Notes: generated by a model from the sequence alone, not told the origin. Numbered from the stretch's first letter, positions 1 through 10,331 are shown. The stretch is 25,704 nt of DNA from Larix sibirica (GCA_004151065.3 NWUY0300000056.1:54435-80138); one strand, 5' to 3'. Program-made: numbers and translations.

Positions 1-28
1 ACCAAGTGCCACATCTAGGGGTAGATCT

Positions 29-387
29 TGTTAGAAAAATAGGATCGCAGAGCAATAACAATAAACAATAAACAATATGAAAATATAAATAACATAAACA
101 CAATACAAGAGAGGCACTAATATAACATGGTTCACCCAATCTGGGCTACGTCCACGGAGAAATTTCCAGTCATTTTATTATTATACCATCCAACAAATGA
201 AGGGATACAACCTGCAACACATCTGCTGCAACTTCCTNGACGTTGCATGCTGCACTAAGGTGACCTGCGACGACCTCATTAAACCCAATAGAAATAGGTC
301 AGTATCTCTTCCAATCTGGTATCTTAGTCAAGGAAACTTTAGGGATGTTTACACTGAGTCTTATGGTGGCAAGATTTAGGTGTAACA
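29..387 (-). mobile_element. Probable solo LTR of a Copia-type retrotransposon
   Basis: The block is bounded by TGTTA at 29-33 and TAACA at 383-387, the TG...CA inverted ends expected of an LTR. Read on the minus strand, its end portion holds the phrase around 'ccgtggacgtag' (near 150-163), then a T-rich run up to 'ctaaca', which I associate from memory with the U5 end of plant Copia LTRs. No primer-binding site follows at positions below 29, so a solo LTR is more likely than an element end. I see no target-site duplication: the bases on either side do not match. A single N lies at 238. It could also be a fragment whose right edge I have misjudged. Confidence 0.42.
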
Positions 388-807
388 TCCATAAAGGGAG
401 ATCCCTTTCGTAACTCTATTCTTCACTCCCATATTTTTGTTCTCTCTAGTCTTAGATTGGTTTATATGTTATCTTAGAGTAGGATGGTGCATTTACATTG
501 TATTGAGGGGTGTTGTGCTCCTTGCGAGTACTAGAAATTTAAGAAAGGGATTAAGCAATGTGTAAGGGATGTGGGAAAAATTTAGTGTGGTTTCACCAAT
601 GCTAGTGTGGTGTCACCAATGATAGAATAAGGTGGGACCAATTACAAACATAATTTGAACAAAAATCTCAACAAATTAAATGTAGTAAGAGATAATTATG
701 TTATGGACACAGCCAAGAATGTAGTGGATTTGAGAGAATGGAAAAAATAGGTTGATGCATTTATAAGATTCCATTGCAACAAAAAATTGGGGGTCTTTGT
801 TCAAACT
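388..807. other. Unassigned AT-rich DNA
   Basis: No coding frame longer than about 60 codons and no recognised repeat family is visible. The only structure seen is a short 20-bp tandem repeat at 583-622, listed separately. The right edge is where similarity to the second copy of the element 1 LTR begins. Confidence 0.5.
583..622. repeat. 20-bp tandem repeat, two copies
   Basis: The units at 583-602 and 603-622 both read tagtgtggt-tcaccaatg with one internal difference (ttt versus tgt) and a differing last base. It lies outside any element I could define, and no function is apparent. Confidence 0.75.
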
Positions 808-929
808 TATTATCACACATTCTGTATGGGTCTCCCCTCTTTTTTGACAGAGCGGACCCAAGTTTTGAACAATTCCTTTACAATGACAATCAGAGACATA
901 TCATGTATGATTGACGGATTAAGATTATT

Positions 930-1210
930 ATGAGATCAAAACAGGATCAGATCTTATGGATAGGGCCTTGGAGCAGGGACCCAAGTCATTTGTTGATCCT
1001 CTTCTGTGATCCCTTGCTATACATCTTAGAACCTTTGTACAATTGACTACTACACTATTGGACATTGAGTTTGGATCCCAATCTTCAGAGCTTCACATAT
1101 GTTCCCATGATTTTCATCCTACAAATTCAGTGGTGGGTTAGGTATATGCGTAGAGGTTTTTATTTGGATTATTATGACTTTATTGATAAGCTTACTAGTA
1201 GTGGGACTTA
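930..1210 (+). other. Open-frame remnant inside the 5' LTR of element 1
   Basis: An ATG at 930 opens a frame of roughly 90 codons with one TGA, at the codon that reads GGA in the 3' copy. It shares GPWSRDP, DPLLYILEPLYN, HYWTL and QSFTYVPM with the frame at 8936-9193 in the other LTR. The product is rich in Trp, Tyr and Leu, and I recognise no domain. Counting by eye, about 20 codons differ by amino acid and about 8 silently between the two copies, which looks neutral since insertion. It may be a chance frame or an old LTR-borne gene. Confidence 0.4.
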
Positions 1211-1854
1211 TTCTACAATAGTGATAATCCAGTATATGTTGTGAGTATGATATATTGTGTAAACATGGTAGGGAGTATAAGTTTTGGTTTTATATACATA
1301 TCTTTCTTTGGCAAGGCATCTAGTGCATTGTACTGATCACAAACTCTCTCTTGGTTCCATACTTGACCTTATCCACCTTCCTCTCATCCACCTTGTTACA
1401 AAATCCCGTTGGTCCGAATATGGCTAAGTGACTCAAGGACCTTCCAATTTGTGACCTCCTAATTAGGATGGCCTCCATGTCTTCCCTGATTTCTCAGCTT
1501 TGATGTGTGTGGAAAAACTATTTGAATCCTTATCCTTTTCATTCGGATAGCTACCCATGTTTGATTTTGAGCCTAAGAGGTCGAGTCACCAGACGGGTAC
1601 CCTTAACTCTTAAAACAAGTCTTCCCATCCTTGAGATTGGTTAGCGGTTGGAAGGGTAGGTACTCCTTGAATTAAGAGGTTAAGCCTACTTGATCTAAAA
1701 AGACATTAATGTGGAAAATTTGTGACACATATGGATAGTGTGTGGCAATGAAGCTAAGGTTGTGTCATAATTGGGGCCTGAAAGGAAATCCAGGGCTAGT
1801 ACCTTTTAGTAATTAGACAACTAAAGGATCCGAAATAAAGAAAGTGCTCCAAAT

Positions 1855-1940
1855 ATATCCAAAGAAAGAAAGAGAAAAAGAGAAAAAAAATTAGAGAGAA
1901 AAATGAAAAAAAAAACAAAAGTGTGAAAGTGAAATAAAGG
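1855..1940. repeat. Purine-rich low-complexity tract
   Basis: Runs of A and G with almost no pyrimidines cover about 85 bases inside the 5' LTR. It is too far from either LTR end to be the polypurine primer tract of element 1. Confidence 0.7.
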
Positions 1941-4396
1941 GGAGCCTTCTAAATTCAAGGGGGTAACTTCGAAGCATATCATCCATATGTGAGACACCCT
2001 GCTCCCTAGTGTTTTTAAAACTAAATAATGTCACATAGCCCCCTAATATCCCCTCTTCTCCAAGAGTAACTTAAGCCTTCCATTGATCAATTATCCACTT
2101 GATTAGCCTGTTGACTACTGAATGATCCATTTCATCCAAGAAGGGAGGCTTATCTATGCAATGTGCCATGATGGTTAAACTAGAGATGGACATGTGTATA
2201 AGACTTTTGCTTATGTTCATTACTTTGTTATGCGCTTGTGTTATACATGGTTTTTGTACTAAATGTAACCTAGTGATCACTTGTGTATAATAGACCCTTA
2301 TATTTAGTTTCTTGTCAATATTGATCATGATTAAGTGTTTTTCATCCTCTAGAGGATTAGTATATGTTCCATGCACCAGTTTGCATTTTGTTCAAATTTG
2401 GACCATGTTTGAATTTTTGACTTGGTCAAACTTGGGTTCGACCTGGTCAAAGGGATCAACTAGAAACATGGGACATTCACTCATGCATCATTCATCATGT
2501 TTCAACCTTTGGAGGCCAATTGGGCCCATCCAAATATCATTTGCAACATTATCTGATTAATTGGCTAAATATGGAATTATTTTCCTAAGTTCAAAATTTT
2601 TGCGTAAGTCTAAAATTTAATTATTTGGAGTTGATTTAAAAAGACATATTCCATATTGGATTTTAGCATGAATTTGACCACACTATGGTCTTGAGAATAA
2701 GCAATTCATCCGTGGTATTAGATTTGAATTTTGGGTAAAGGACGACAATGATCTAATTAATGATGCATTATTAAATTTTATCCTAAGGTCCATTTTAAAA
2801 ATGACTAAGGTTTATTATGTATAGCAACAAGATTGCAGAAAAGAAAAGTGGTAACTTGGGTAACCTTAAATGATGTTCCTAGACACATTTCCATCATTTA
2901 CTTGGCACAAAAACACATTTTCACTTGGTTCCTAGCATGCCATGCCAAGGTGGGGCACACTTTCTCCCTCGGGACACACTTGATGATTTGAGACTTATAC
3001 TTGAGCATGTGAGCTGATGTAAAAGGTGAAAGGGACCACCAAGGGTATTCCCTAGTGGCCCCAACAATGTAAACACATTATCACTTATGAAATTTTTTCA
3101 ATGTACATGGGATCATAGAGGCAATTCGCTCCCCTCACCATGATTCACAATCTATTAGGGAGGAGAGAAGACTCCACCAACCATCCAAAATCAGGTGAGT
3201 ACCTCAAACTTGTAGTTGGAAAAAATCTAAATTCCTATTGGTCAATAAATTTCATTACTTTGATATGTTTTTTTTGGCATGGTGGGGGCATTAAGTAATA
3301 CTTTCGTGGTTGTATCTTACACGATATTTTTGGGGGTTGTCCCTTGTTAAGAATGTTTTTGTTATGACTCCATAGCACCCCCAAGATAGGCACTGGTCCC
3401 TAAAATTGATTTTTAGTCAATTGGGTGTTGTTTCTTCCCTCTTTCGTGCTTGTCCTTCTCGATGTTGTGTACTTTGCAGATCTGATTTCTTTACTACAAC
3501 AAGTTTATTTTTGTGTTAGGACATTTTCAAATACAAATCTAACCCTCACATTTTGCTTAAATACATGCTCTATGCAAGTAGTATGTCCATATTTGACAAA
3601 TTTTAACTAAAGTGAGAGTTGATCTGTTTAGGTCCCTAGCACTTAATCATCTTGGTACTATTTAACAACTAGCTAGAATTCGCTTATAAGATGGACTATT
3701 TGTTTAAAATGGTTAATATTTAGGATAGCCACCTGTAAACCTAAGTTTATCCATCATTTGTGTACCAATAAAGTTTGTATTCATTCCAAGTAGCTTGTGG
3801 ATTCATATCCTTATTTGTATGCTGCTTGTTTTGACTGTTTCAGGATGATTGCACTGTGTTCTTATTGATATTTTCCCTTGATATAAAATCCCCCTAGGGT
3901 GCCAAGTTTCCTCTTGCTAATATCTCAAGGTACCCTGCTTCCTATATATCCCAAAAGAGGATATGTGATTACTTTAGGAAAGATGATTCCACGAGAAGTA
4001 CTTAGGAAAGTAGGACCAGGCACACCTCCCGTGGCTAGTCTAGGTATTCCCTCAATAGGTTCAGGAAGTTGAAAAAGAGAGGAACCTTCCCGACGTGAAA
4101 ATTTGGGGCAGAGTCTTGAGGTTTCACCAGTATGGTGGTCATCAATCTCTGCAGATATAGATATCACCACATTGTGTGTCAAAATTTTTGGCATCGTTGT
4201 GAGGGAGGTAGAGATTTCCTTGGTTAATCTTAGTAAATCTATCCCTTATACCTGGTCTAATAATTTTTCATCACGTACTTTTGTTTTTATGAGGCATCTT
4301 TTGTTGCTTTATTGATATCCTGTCATATTTTGGTATATCATCTTTATCTTCCCTACTATTAATGAAATTTATTTGGTGATAATTATATTTCATTCA
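1941..4396. other. Long stretch without recognised genes (LTR interior)
   Basis: About 2.4 kb with short frames on both strands, none above about 100 codons and none matching a family I know. I treat it as the untranslated remainder of the element 1 LTR. The longest frames (2071-2376 minus, 3925-4194 minus) show no motifs or second copy in the window. Confidence 0.5.
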
Positions 4397-4398
4397 CC

Positions 4399-4416
4399 TG
4401 GTGACTCCACACCATG
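4399..4416 (+). other. Candidate primer-binding site of element 1
   Basis: The sequence starting TGGTGACTCCAC lies 2 bases after a CA that could close the LTR. It resembles the TGGCGACTC-type sites that pair with the 3' end of tRNA-Arg in several plant gypsy elements, with at least one change (C to T at the fourth base) and a poor 3' half. It fixes the likely start of the interior, about 230 bases before gag. Confidence is limited because the LTR end itself is not verified. Confidence 0.42.
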
Positions 4417-4636
4417 AATCCACTGAGGAGCGATCCCCTCATCTGTATAATCTGATAAATTTGAAGAAGGACAGTATAGTATGTTCCAGAACTCCCTTAT
4501 CTCATAGAAAATATCCCCTAACCCAATCAACTGATTTTCTGATTAAAATATCTAATTACAAGGGTATCTAATTTCTACATTTAGCCCTTCTCACACTTTA
4601 TCCCCATCCCCCCATTTTGTCCCTTAATCCGTGTCT

Positions 4637-5750
4637 ATGGCTAGTGTCAATCCAGGGGGAAACCTCAATCCTCCTCCCCAGAGTCCAAGAGCATTTGGAA
4701 ACCAATATCCTTCTCCTCTTGATTTTTGGTTTGTTATTGGTGCTCCTAATCCCATGCCAAATCAATATCATGAAAGGCCACCTTGTTTCAATGGTAGTAA
4801 TGTTATTTCCATTGAAGATAATGTAGATGTATTATGGAACTTTTCCACTGAGATAGGGGTAGTGCACGAGGATGCTTGCATGCAACTCTTCTCACAATCA
4901 CTTGAGGTAGGTGATCATCGATGTTTTACTCATTTAGCACATAATTATGTTAATAGTTATGATGCATTTGTGCGATGTATGATTAATGAATGGGGAACCA
5001 AGCACGATGGTAGATTTATTCTGAACAAAATATTCGAATTCAAGAAAAAGGAAAATGAAACGATTCATGAATTTAACATCGGATTTGATAAGGTCATTTT
5101 CCAGAATCCTTGAAGATATTAAACCCAAGGACAAAGATGTCCTCATTCACTATTTGAATGCATTTGACAGGATCTTAGGTTTCCTTATCAAAGAAAATAA
5201 TTCTACTTCCTTGAGGGATGCTTAGAGTAATGCTAGAATCATTGAACATAATGTAGCCTCAATGGGTAAGGTAGACTTGTTTGAATCATCTTAGGGTTCC
5301 TCATCAAAAGTAGAGACTAAAAAAAGAAGTACTTGGGGAAAAGAACCCGCTCTTGATGAAAACATCCCAACCCCTCATTCAATCATTGACATGATGAGGA
5401 ACCTTATGATTCTTACTAAGAAGGTATCCAAAATAGCCGATGGTCCTCATAAATTTTGTATACCTTATCACTAGAATCCCTATTGGAACCAACCAAAGAG
5501 ACCATCCAATGATGAACTAAAGGGTCAACCATCTTCTACTGGTCCCCATGGTACCAATATAGTGGATTGGTGTACCACATGTAATGAGAAACACGATGAT
5601 GGTGAGTGCCCCTATAAATATAACCCTAATGGTGTGGACCCCTTCGAAATGTTCCCTTTATTGATGATTGTGTCCAGGGTAGTTGTTTTGGTTGAGTCTT
5701 TCTTATGTCCAATGAATATGGATAAAGGATTGCAAGAGAAGAGTACTTAA
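4637..5750 (+). pseudogene. gag: gag of element 1 (capsid region and zinc knuckle), degenerate
   Basis: Gag forms the particle that packages retrotransposon RNA. The frame begins MASVNPGG at 4637. A capsid-like region follows, with features typical of plant gypsy gag: DACMQLFSQSL, a conserved EWG, and KKKENETIHEFN before an FDK motif. Near 5095 the frame shifts once; the new frame continues from 5103 with ILEDIKPKDKDVLI and stays consistent far downstream. Internal stops lie at 5223, 5292, 5472 and 5748. A CCHC-type knuckle, WCTTCNEKHDDGEC, encoded at 5568-5609, has C-x2-C-x3-H-x4-C spacing and marks the nucleocapsid end. At three stops (DA*SNAR, SS*GSSS, YH*NPYW) glutamine would fit, suggesting CAG to TAG changes. 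It is not functional. Confidence 0.75.
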
Positions 5751-5756
5751 GGATCC

Positions 5757-6911
5757 ATGATGGAGCCTCAAAAAATAAGGAATAATGACAAATTGTTGGT
5801 CTACCATCGAAGGAAGACGAGTCATGATGATATTCCTACACACAAGGAAGCTTGGGGCTCCACTCTTACCAAAGAAAAATCATTGGTTGAAAAGTATGAA
5901 CAAGCCAAAATTCGTGAAGACATCAAATTACACATTGATTTGGAGGGAGTATTAAGGAGAATTGTACATGCTGTTCCATTGATTGAGTTGATCAAGGTAC
6001 CATCTGTAAAGGAATAAGTCCTCCAGTTTCTTGAATGTGTCTCATGTCCCAATCCCAAGAGTGTTCCACCTGTAGTATCTAACAACTTTGCAAAAATGAT
6101 CAATAACAAAGATGATACTACAAATAATCTCCCTATCATTCTGCAGAGCACTATATATTAACGAAAAAATGGTGGGAATCAACCGTTCTATATTACTCTT
6201 GAAATATAGGGAATGACCTTGCATAACTGTATGCTTGACTCTAGTGCCCCAATGAATATTATGCCACTTATAGTAATGCAAGCTATCATACTAGATATTA
6301 ATAGGCCATATGGGAATGCTTGTGGCATAGACTCTAGGAAGGTTCAAGCATATGGGATTCTCAAGAATATCCGAGCTGATATTTTTGCATGCCCTGATAT
6401 TTCCACGATGATGGATGTGGCGATTATTGACCTTCCTTTGGTATATGAGATGCTCTTATGTTGGAAATGATTGGATGACCTTGGAGGACATATCCAGATG
6501 GATTTATCCTATGCCTCCATTCTGAATTCTGATGGCCAGATGGTGAGAATTTATACAATATATTTTTATGGGGGCCATCTAGAGGAGATTAAGAATGGTA
6601 TTGAAAAAACCTTTGGACGTGATGAGACTCCCCCCAATAGGATATTGATGGTCATGGATGCTCCCGATGATGATCTTTCTCATGAACAGGGTGAAAGGAA
6701 TGATAGTGATATTATATTGCATGTACCCAGTACTCATGAGGTTGGAACCACCTGCATCAATCATACCTCTAGTAGCAGTTTGGATCCTACTTTCCTCATC
6801 TATCAAAATATGTGTGGCCCTCTTTCTAGTTTTCCCTTTTTCCCATGTGAGGAGGTCGTGTCTAGCACTGAATCCAGTTCCTTGGAATATTTGGACCCTA
6901 GCTCATATTTA
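5757..6911 (+). pseudogene. gag-pol linker and retropepsin-like protease remnant of element 1
   Basis: The frame is the same as the second part of gag. Codons up to about 6150 are a charged linker. The protease-like stretch runs about 6170-6520: FYITLEI, then LHNCMLDSSAPMNIMPL with the catalytic Asp codon at 6237, RPYGNACGIDSRKVQAYGI, and LGGHIQMDLSYASI. Plant gypsy proteases carry D-S/T-G-A at the active site; here it reads DSSA, so the flap-side Gly is lost. Stops lie at 6015, 6159, 6207 and 6468. The last sits where Trp is expected before the LGGH segment, suiting TGG to TGA. After about 6560 the sequence is an acidic stretch with no domain I recognise. Reverse transcriptase should follow but does not. 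Confidence 0.62.
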
Positions 6912-8050
6912 TAATAAATGTTGTATGAATATGAGGGCAAAGTCATTGATTCTCCCCCATGAGGTTATTTTTGAAGAGCACCCTGTTACCTCTAGGAGAT
7001 CCATCCCCCTTGACCTAACACATTCTAATAGTCCTTTTCCTGGTTCAAGAACATATATTGATGGGCCCACTTATCACAAAAACCATGAAGTTAGGGATAG
7101 TGAACCCAATGATGATTTGAATGATAGCTCCAACCCATGTAACTATACAAATATTCTTGGTTCTTCATCGTCATCCCATTGAACTGATCATGATTCGGTG
7201 TAAGTAGGGTAAGGTGGTGAAATAGAGGCTTGGAGACAAGTCCCTCTGAATATCACATACGGTGTAAGTTTTTTCATATATATGCTTCCTCATGTTCCTC
7301 CCAGTGAGGAATTCCATCTAAATATTGCCATTGATTCTGATGATGAACATAATGCCAATATTCCTTCCCCTCCTACTTAGGAAAATAACAATACTAATAA
7401 AGAGGCATCGACTCTAAATAGTTTTCCTCTTGCTATAGAATGCTAGCTAGGAGGAGAAGGGAGGAGGTTCAAAACCCAAAGTGAGTTGACTGCTAATCTT
7501 ATGGCCACTGCAGCTATCAAAGAAGACACACACCGAAGTAGATAAGACATCTTGCATGATCCTAATGAAGTCAGAAGGATGGAAACCTCAGATTCCTGGA
7601 TCAATGATGCTTTATCTTATGATGCACTGGGGGAGGAAAATGCCTTGAATGATTTAACTTTTTTCAAGAAAGGGAAGAAGACCATGATCCATTGCTTCTT
7701 CCATAGCGTATCCTTGGACTATATGAACCACCACTTTATGTGTCTATGTGTAGTATAGAGGAAAAAACTGGCCAAACAACTTCTCATTTTCATACTATAG
7801 ATCATGAGACCCTAACGGGATTATTGTTACCTAGAGAGTTGTCTGTTTCTACTAGTGAAGGGAGTAGTATACAAAATGAGAATTCACATCTGCCTTCGTC
7901 CTGACCTGAATCAAGAGACAACAGGTCAGGAGTTTTTGGACTGTAAATGAGATTCAAAGAGAGGTATCCTCAATGTAATTTACTAAACAAGTGGTGTTGA
8001 TAGGTGAATTTATATGGCCATGGTAAGAGAGAGAGGAGGCCGGGGATATT
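6912..8050 (+). other. Degenerate interior of element 1, no recognisable domain
   Basis: Short frames alternate between phases, with many stops. Some pieces are acidic or Ser/Asn-rich (around 7130-7180 and 7300-7400), and one frame at 7552-7758 has no recognised motif. No RT signature such as YxDD or an RNase H DGA motif is visible. This is where reverse transcriptase, RNase H and most of integrase would lie in a complete element. Confidence 0.5.
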
Positions 8051-8440
8051 TTGGTCGGACGAGATGCTATCCCATTAGATGGTGGGCCACCTAGGTTTGA
8101 TCCAGGATCCATAGAAGAGGTATATGGCCAATATATACCTAGTCATCCTTTGGCACAAGGAAATGTTGATGTCAATTTGGTCGAGTTTCATGACATTGAC
8201 TATTATCCAAATGATGATATATCACCAGGGATTTACTTGTCAATACCGAGTTGTCCCATGGAAACCTATTTACCGCTTTATGTTGAAAAACCCCACAAGA
8301 AATTATAAGTTATGGGTTGGTCCATTCATAGTGGAACGATTTGACTGACACATGTGTCATTTAACCTCTACAAATGGTTATATTTTTAGAACTCCTGTTC
8401 ATGATATCTTTCTAAAGTGGCATATTGAAGACCAGACATA
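8051..8440 (+). pseudogene. Possible integrase C-terminal tail of element 1
   Basis: In one frame (8280-8440) the sequence reads NYKLWVGPFIVERFD, a stop at 8346, then GYIFRTPVHDIFLKW. The W-x-GPFIV motif followed by a V...LK segment resembles the C-terminal end of plant gypsy integrases. Just before it, in another phase (8051-8230), a stretch with IPSHPLA and DYYPNDDI faintly resembles the RNase H-to-integrase connection (IADxLA...PDED). The integrase zinc finger and DDE core that should lie between are absent, so if the readings are right this is a patchwork of deletions. The match is short, and the assignment depends on its position at the end of the interior. Confidence 0.4.
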
Positions 8441-8809
8441 GTCTCATTTTTCCTCCTCGGCTTGTAAGTGTAGGACATAATTTTGAGCTTTTTGTTTTCC
8501 TAGTTTATATTTTAATTTCTTGCCTCTTTTTTTTCTAATCTATTTGATGGATTTTTGTGTTCTTTCAGTAGTTAGTTTCCATTTGCTATTTAATAGTTAG
8601 AAAATTTTGAGCATTTCAGTTTTAGTTCTTTATTTCAGTTATTGAATATTATTTCTTTGTATATATCGAGTATTGATGACTAGTCTGTGGGAGGGGTATA
8701 GCGTTTGCGTTTTGCAGGTGTTATGTTCGTTAAGGGTTATAATGAACTAGAGATGATGAAATTCTCAAGTTCTCTCTCTCTTAGAACACTTGTCCCCCAT
8801 GGAGCCAAA
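8441..8809 (+). other. 3' untranslated region of element 1
   Basis: T-rich sequence without a coding frame lies between the last pol-like codons and the 3' LTR. A purine cluster, GTGGGAGGGG near 8687, could be a displaced polypurine tract, but it is about 110 bases from the LTR start. The bases directly before 8810 are not purine-rich. Confidence 0.45.
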
Positions 8810-9658
8810 TGTTACCACACATTCTATATGGAGGTGTTTCCCCTCATTTTTGGAAAAGAAAACTTGATTTTTACTCAGTTCCTTTACAATGAGCATTAGA
8901 GACATATCATGTATGATTGACATATTAAGGTTATTATGAGATCACAACTAGATAAAATCTTGTGGGAAGGGCCTTGGAGCAGGGACCCAGGTCATTTGTT
9001 GAGCCTTTTATGTGATCCCTTGCTATACATTTTGGAACCTTTGTACAATGGACTGCTGCACTATTGGACATTGAATTTGGATCCCAGTGTTCAGAGCTTC
9101 ACATATGTTCCTATGACATTCATCCTACATATTCAGTGGTGGGTCAAGTATACGCCTATAGTTTTTTGTTTGGATTATTATGAATTTTATTGATAAGTTT
9201 ACTAGTAGTGGGACTTATTATTCACTTGTGATCATCCAATCACATGTTATGAGTATGATAACTTGTGTAAACATGGTAAGGAGTATTATTTTTGGTTTAT
9301 ATATATATATATCTTTGGAATGGTCTCCAGTGCATTGTACTAATCACAACCTCTCCCTTGATTCCATACTTGACCTTATCCACCTTCCACCCATCCACCT
9401 TGTTACAAAATATTGTTGGTCCAGATGCGACTAAGTGACTCAAGGACCTTCCCCTCTCAGACCTCTTTGTTAGGATTGCCTCCATATATTCCCTGGTGTA
9501 TCGTCTCTGATGCGTGTGAAAAAACTATTCGAAGCCTTATCCTTTCCTGTTGGATAGATACTGATGTTTTGTTTTGAGCCTAGGTGGTCTAATCGCCATA
9601 AGTGTACCCCTGAGTCTAGAAACAAGTCTTCCCATCTTTGAAATTGGTTAGTGGTTGG
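8810..9658 (+). repeat. Truncated 3' LTR of element 1
   Basis: It starts TGTTACCACAC and aligns with 808-1651 over its whole length, with substitutions and small indels. Similarity ends sharply at 9658, after GTGGTTGG. The following bases do not match the 5' LTR continuation at 1652, and I do not find that continuation anywhere later in the window. A LINE fragment is recognisable from 9780, so a LINE-linked break or deletion probably removed the rest. Confidence 0.75.
8936..9193 (+). other. Open-frame remnant inside the 3' LTR of element 1
   Basis: An uninterrupted frame of 85 codons starts at the ATG matching position 930 of the 5' LTR. It keeps the shared GPWSRDP, LEPLYN, HYWTL and QSFTYVPM stretches. 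A single-base difference near 9185 shifts its end relative to the 5' copy, whose frame continues a little further through IDKLTSSGT. The family is unknown and expression cannot be judged. Confidence 0.4.
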
Positions 9659-9779
9659 TGTTATAATTTTATGCTTCACAGATGGTTATGTTATATATTC
9701 AAAAAAATTATATATTATCACAATAACCATATGCAATAGGATCACTGAAAGATAGACAAGCACAANTGATTATTGATAT
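9659..9779. other. Junction between truncated LTR and LINE A
   Basis: This 121-base AT-rich stretch contains one ambiguous base at 9766. It may be a badly decayed upstream part of LINE A, but I cannot align it to the corresponding part of LINE B. Confidence 0.35.
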
Positions 9780-10331
9780 AACGACTGGTTATGGATTTTC
9801 CATAAAATTGAATCTCGTATCTCATGCAATTGATGGCTTTCACATGGAGGGAGGCTCCTCTTAGTTAAATTTGTATTGGAAAGCATTCCAATATACTAGT
9901 TATCCATAACTTTAATTGTGAAAGGCATATTTGATTATAAAAAATGTTTTATTTTTCTCTAAACTGGCAGGAAGAAGAAGGCAGGCATATTCCTTGTGAA
10001 GTAGTCGGCTCTTTCCAAGAAAAAGGATATGGGAGGTTGGGGGTTGAAGAATATATATAGTGTTGGTCAATATCTCACAGTGAAAAGCCTGTGGAGACTC
10101 TTATTAAATGATGGCCTTTGGAGTAAGATTATGAAAATCAAGTATATTCAAGATCTTACTACTGAGGATTGGATTCGAACAACACATAAGTCTACTAAAG
10201 GGGCGTCGAATGTGTGGAAAGGATTAACCAAACCTTTCCCAATCTTGGGGAAATGGATAACATGGAAGGTTGGAAGAGGTGACAAAATGCTCTTAGGTCA
10301 AGATCCATGGGTTGCATTTTTTTGGAAAATC
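9780..10331 (+). pseudogene. LINE A: fragment of L1-type ORF2 just after the RT palm
   Basis: ORF2 of plant L1-like LINEs encodes endonuclease and reverse transcriptase. This piece covers the segment after the RT palm: DWLWIFHKIESRI, HGGRLLLVKFVLESIPIY, then GGWGLKNIYSVGQ, KSLWRLL, DWIR and ITWKVGRGDKMLLGQDPW. It lines up with the same part of LINE B (DWLWLYNKVESRI; GGRLVLIKVVIQSIPVYW; WSIGDGKKV). The frame is held for 184 codons with four stops, at 9831, 9897, 9960 and 10002. The last three fall where LINE B has tryptophan. A small indel near 10315 breaks the frame. Endonuclease and RT active-site regions are missing upstream, as in 5'-truncated LINE copies. No poly-A tail was identified. 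Confidence 0.75.

Larger units (their letters stand above)
808..4396 (+). repeat. 5' LTR of element 1 (right boundary inferred)
   Basis: The first 844 bases (808-1651) match 8810-9658. The start is set at TATTATCACAC, which aligns with TGTTACCACAC at 8810. The end is placed at the CA just before the primer-binding-like site at 4399; it cannot be checked because the 3' copy is truncated. An LTR of about 3.6 kb would be long but is known for some plant gypsy lineages. From 1652 to 4396 I see no protein similarity. That stretch includes a purine-rich tract and scattered short frames that look like chance. Part of it could instead be a separate insertion or untranslated leader. Confidence 0.5.
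808..9658 (+). mobile_element. Element 1: degenerate Ty3/gypsy-like LTR retrotransposon
   Basis: Two direct repeats, 808-1651 and 8810-9658, are clearly similar and flank a region with gag and protease remnants in the same orientation. I read them as LTR parts of one element. The interior runs from a weak primer-binding site at 4399 to 8809, about 4.4 kb, with gag, protease and an integrase-tail-like stretch in order. Reverse transcriptase, RNase H and the integrase core are not recognisable, so the copy is internally deleted or belongs to a non-autonomous derivative. The 3' LTR stops abruptly at 9658, beside LINE sequence. No target-site duplication can be assessed, because the true 3' end is missing. 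Many in-frame stops show it is long dead. Confidence 0.72.

Noticed and set aside
583-622. Short direct repeats as a CRISPR array
   Set aside because: Only two 20-bp units with no spacers, in a eukaryotic sequence.
2071-2376. 101-codon minus-strand frame
   Set aside because: Low-information composition and no motifs; length is within chance expectation for this window.
3925-4194. 89-codon minus-strand frame near the end of the element 1 LTR
   Set aside because: No family similarity, no second copy in the window to compare, and located in probable LTR sequence.
7552-7758. 68-codon plus-strand frame in the element 1 interior
   Set aside because: I could not match it to RT, RNase H or integrase; kept only as part of the degenerate interior.
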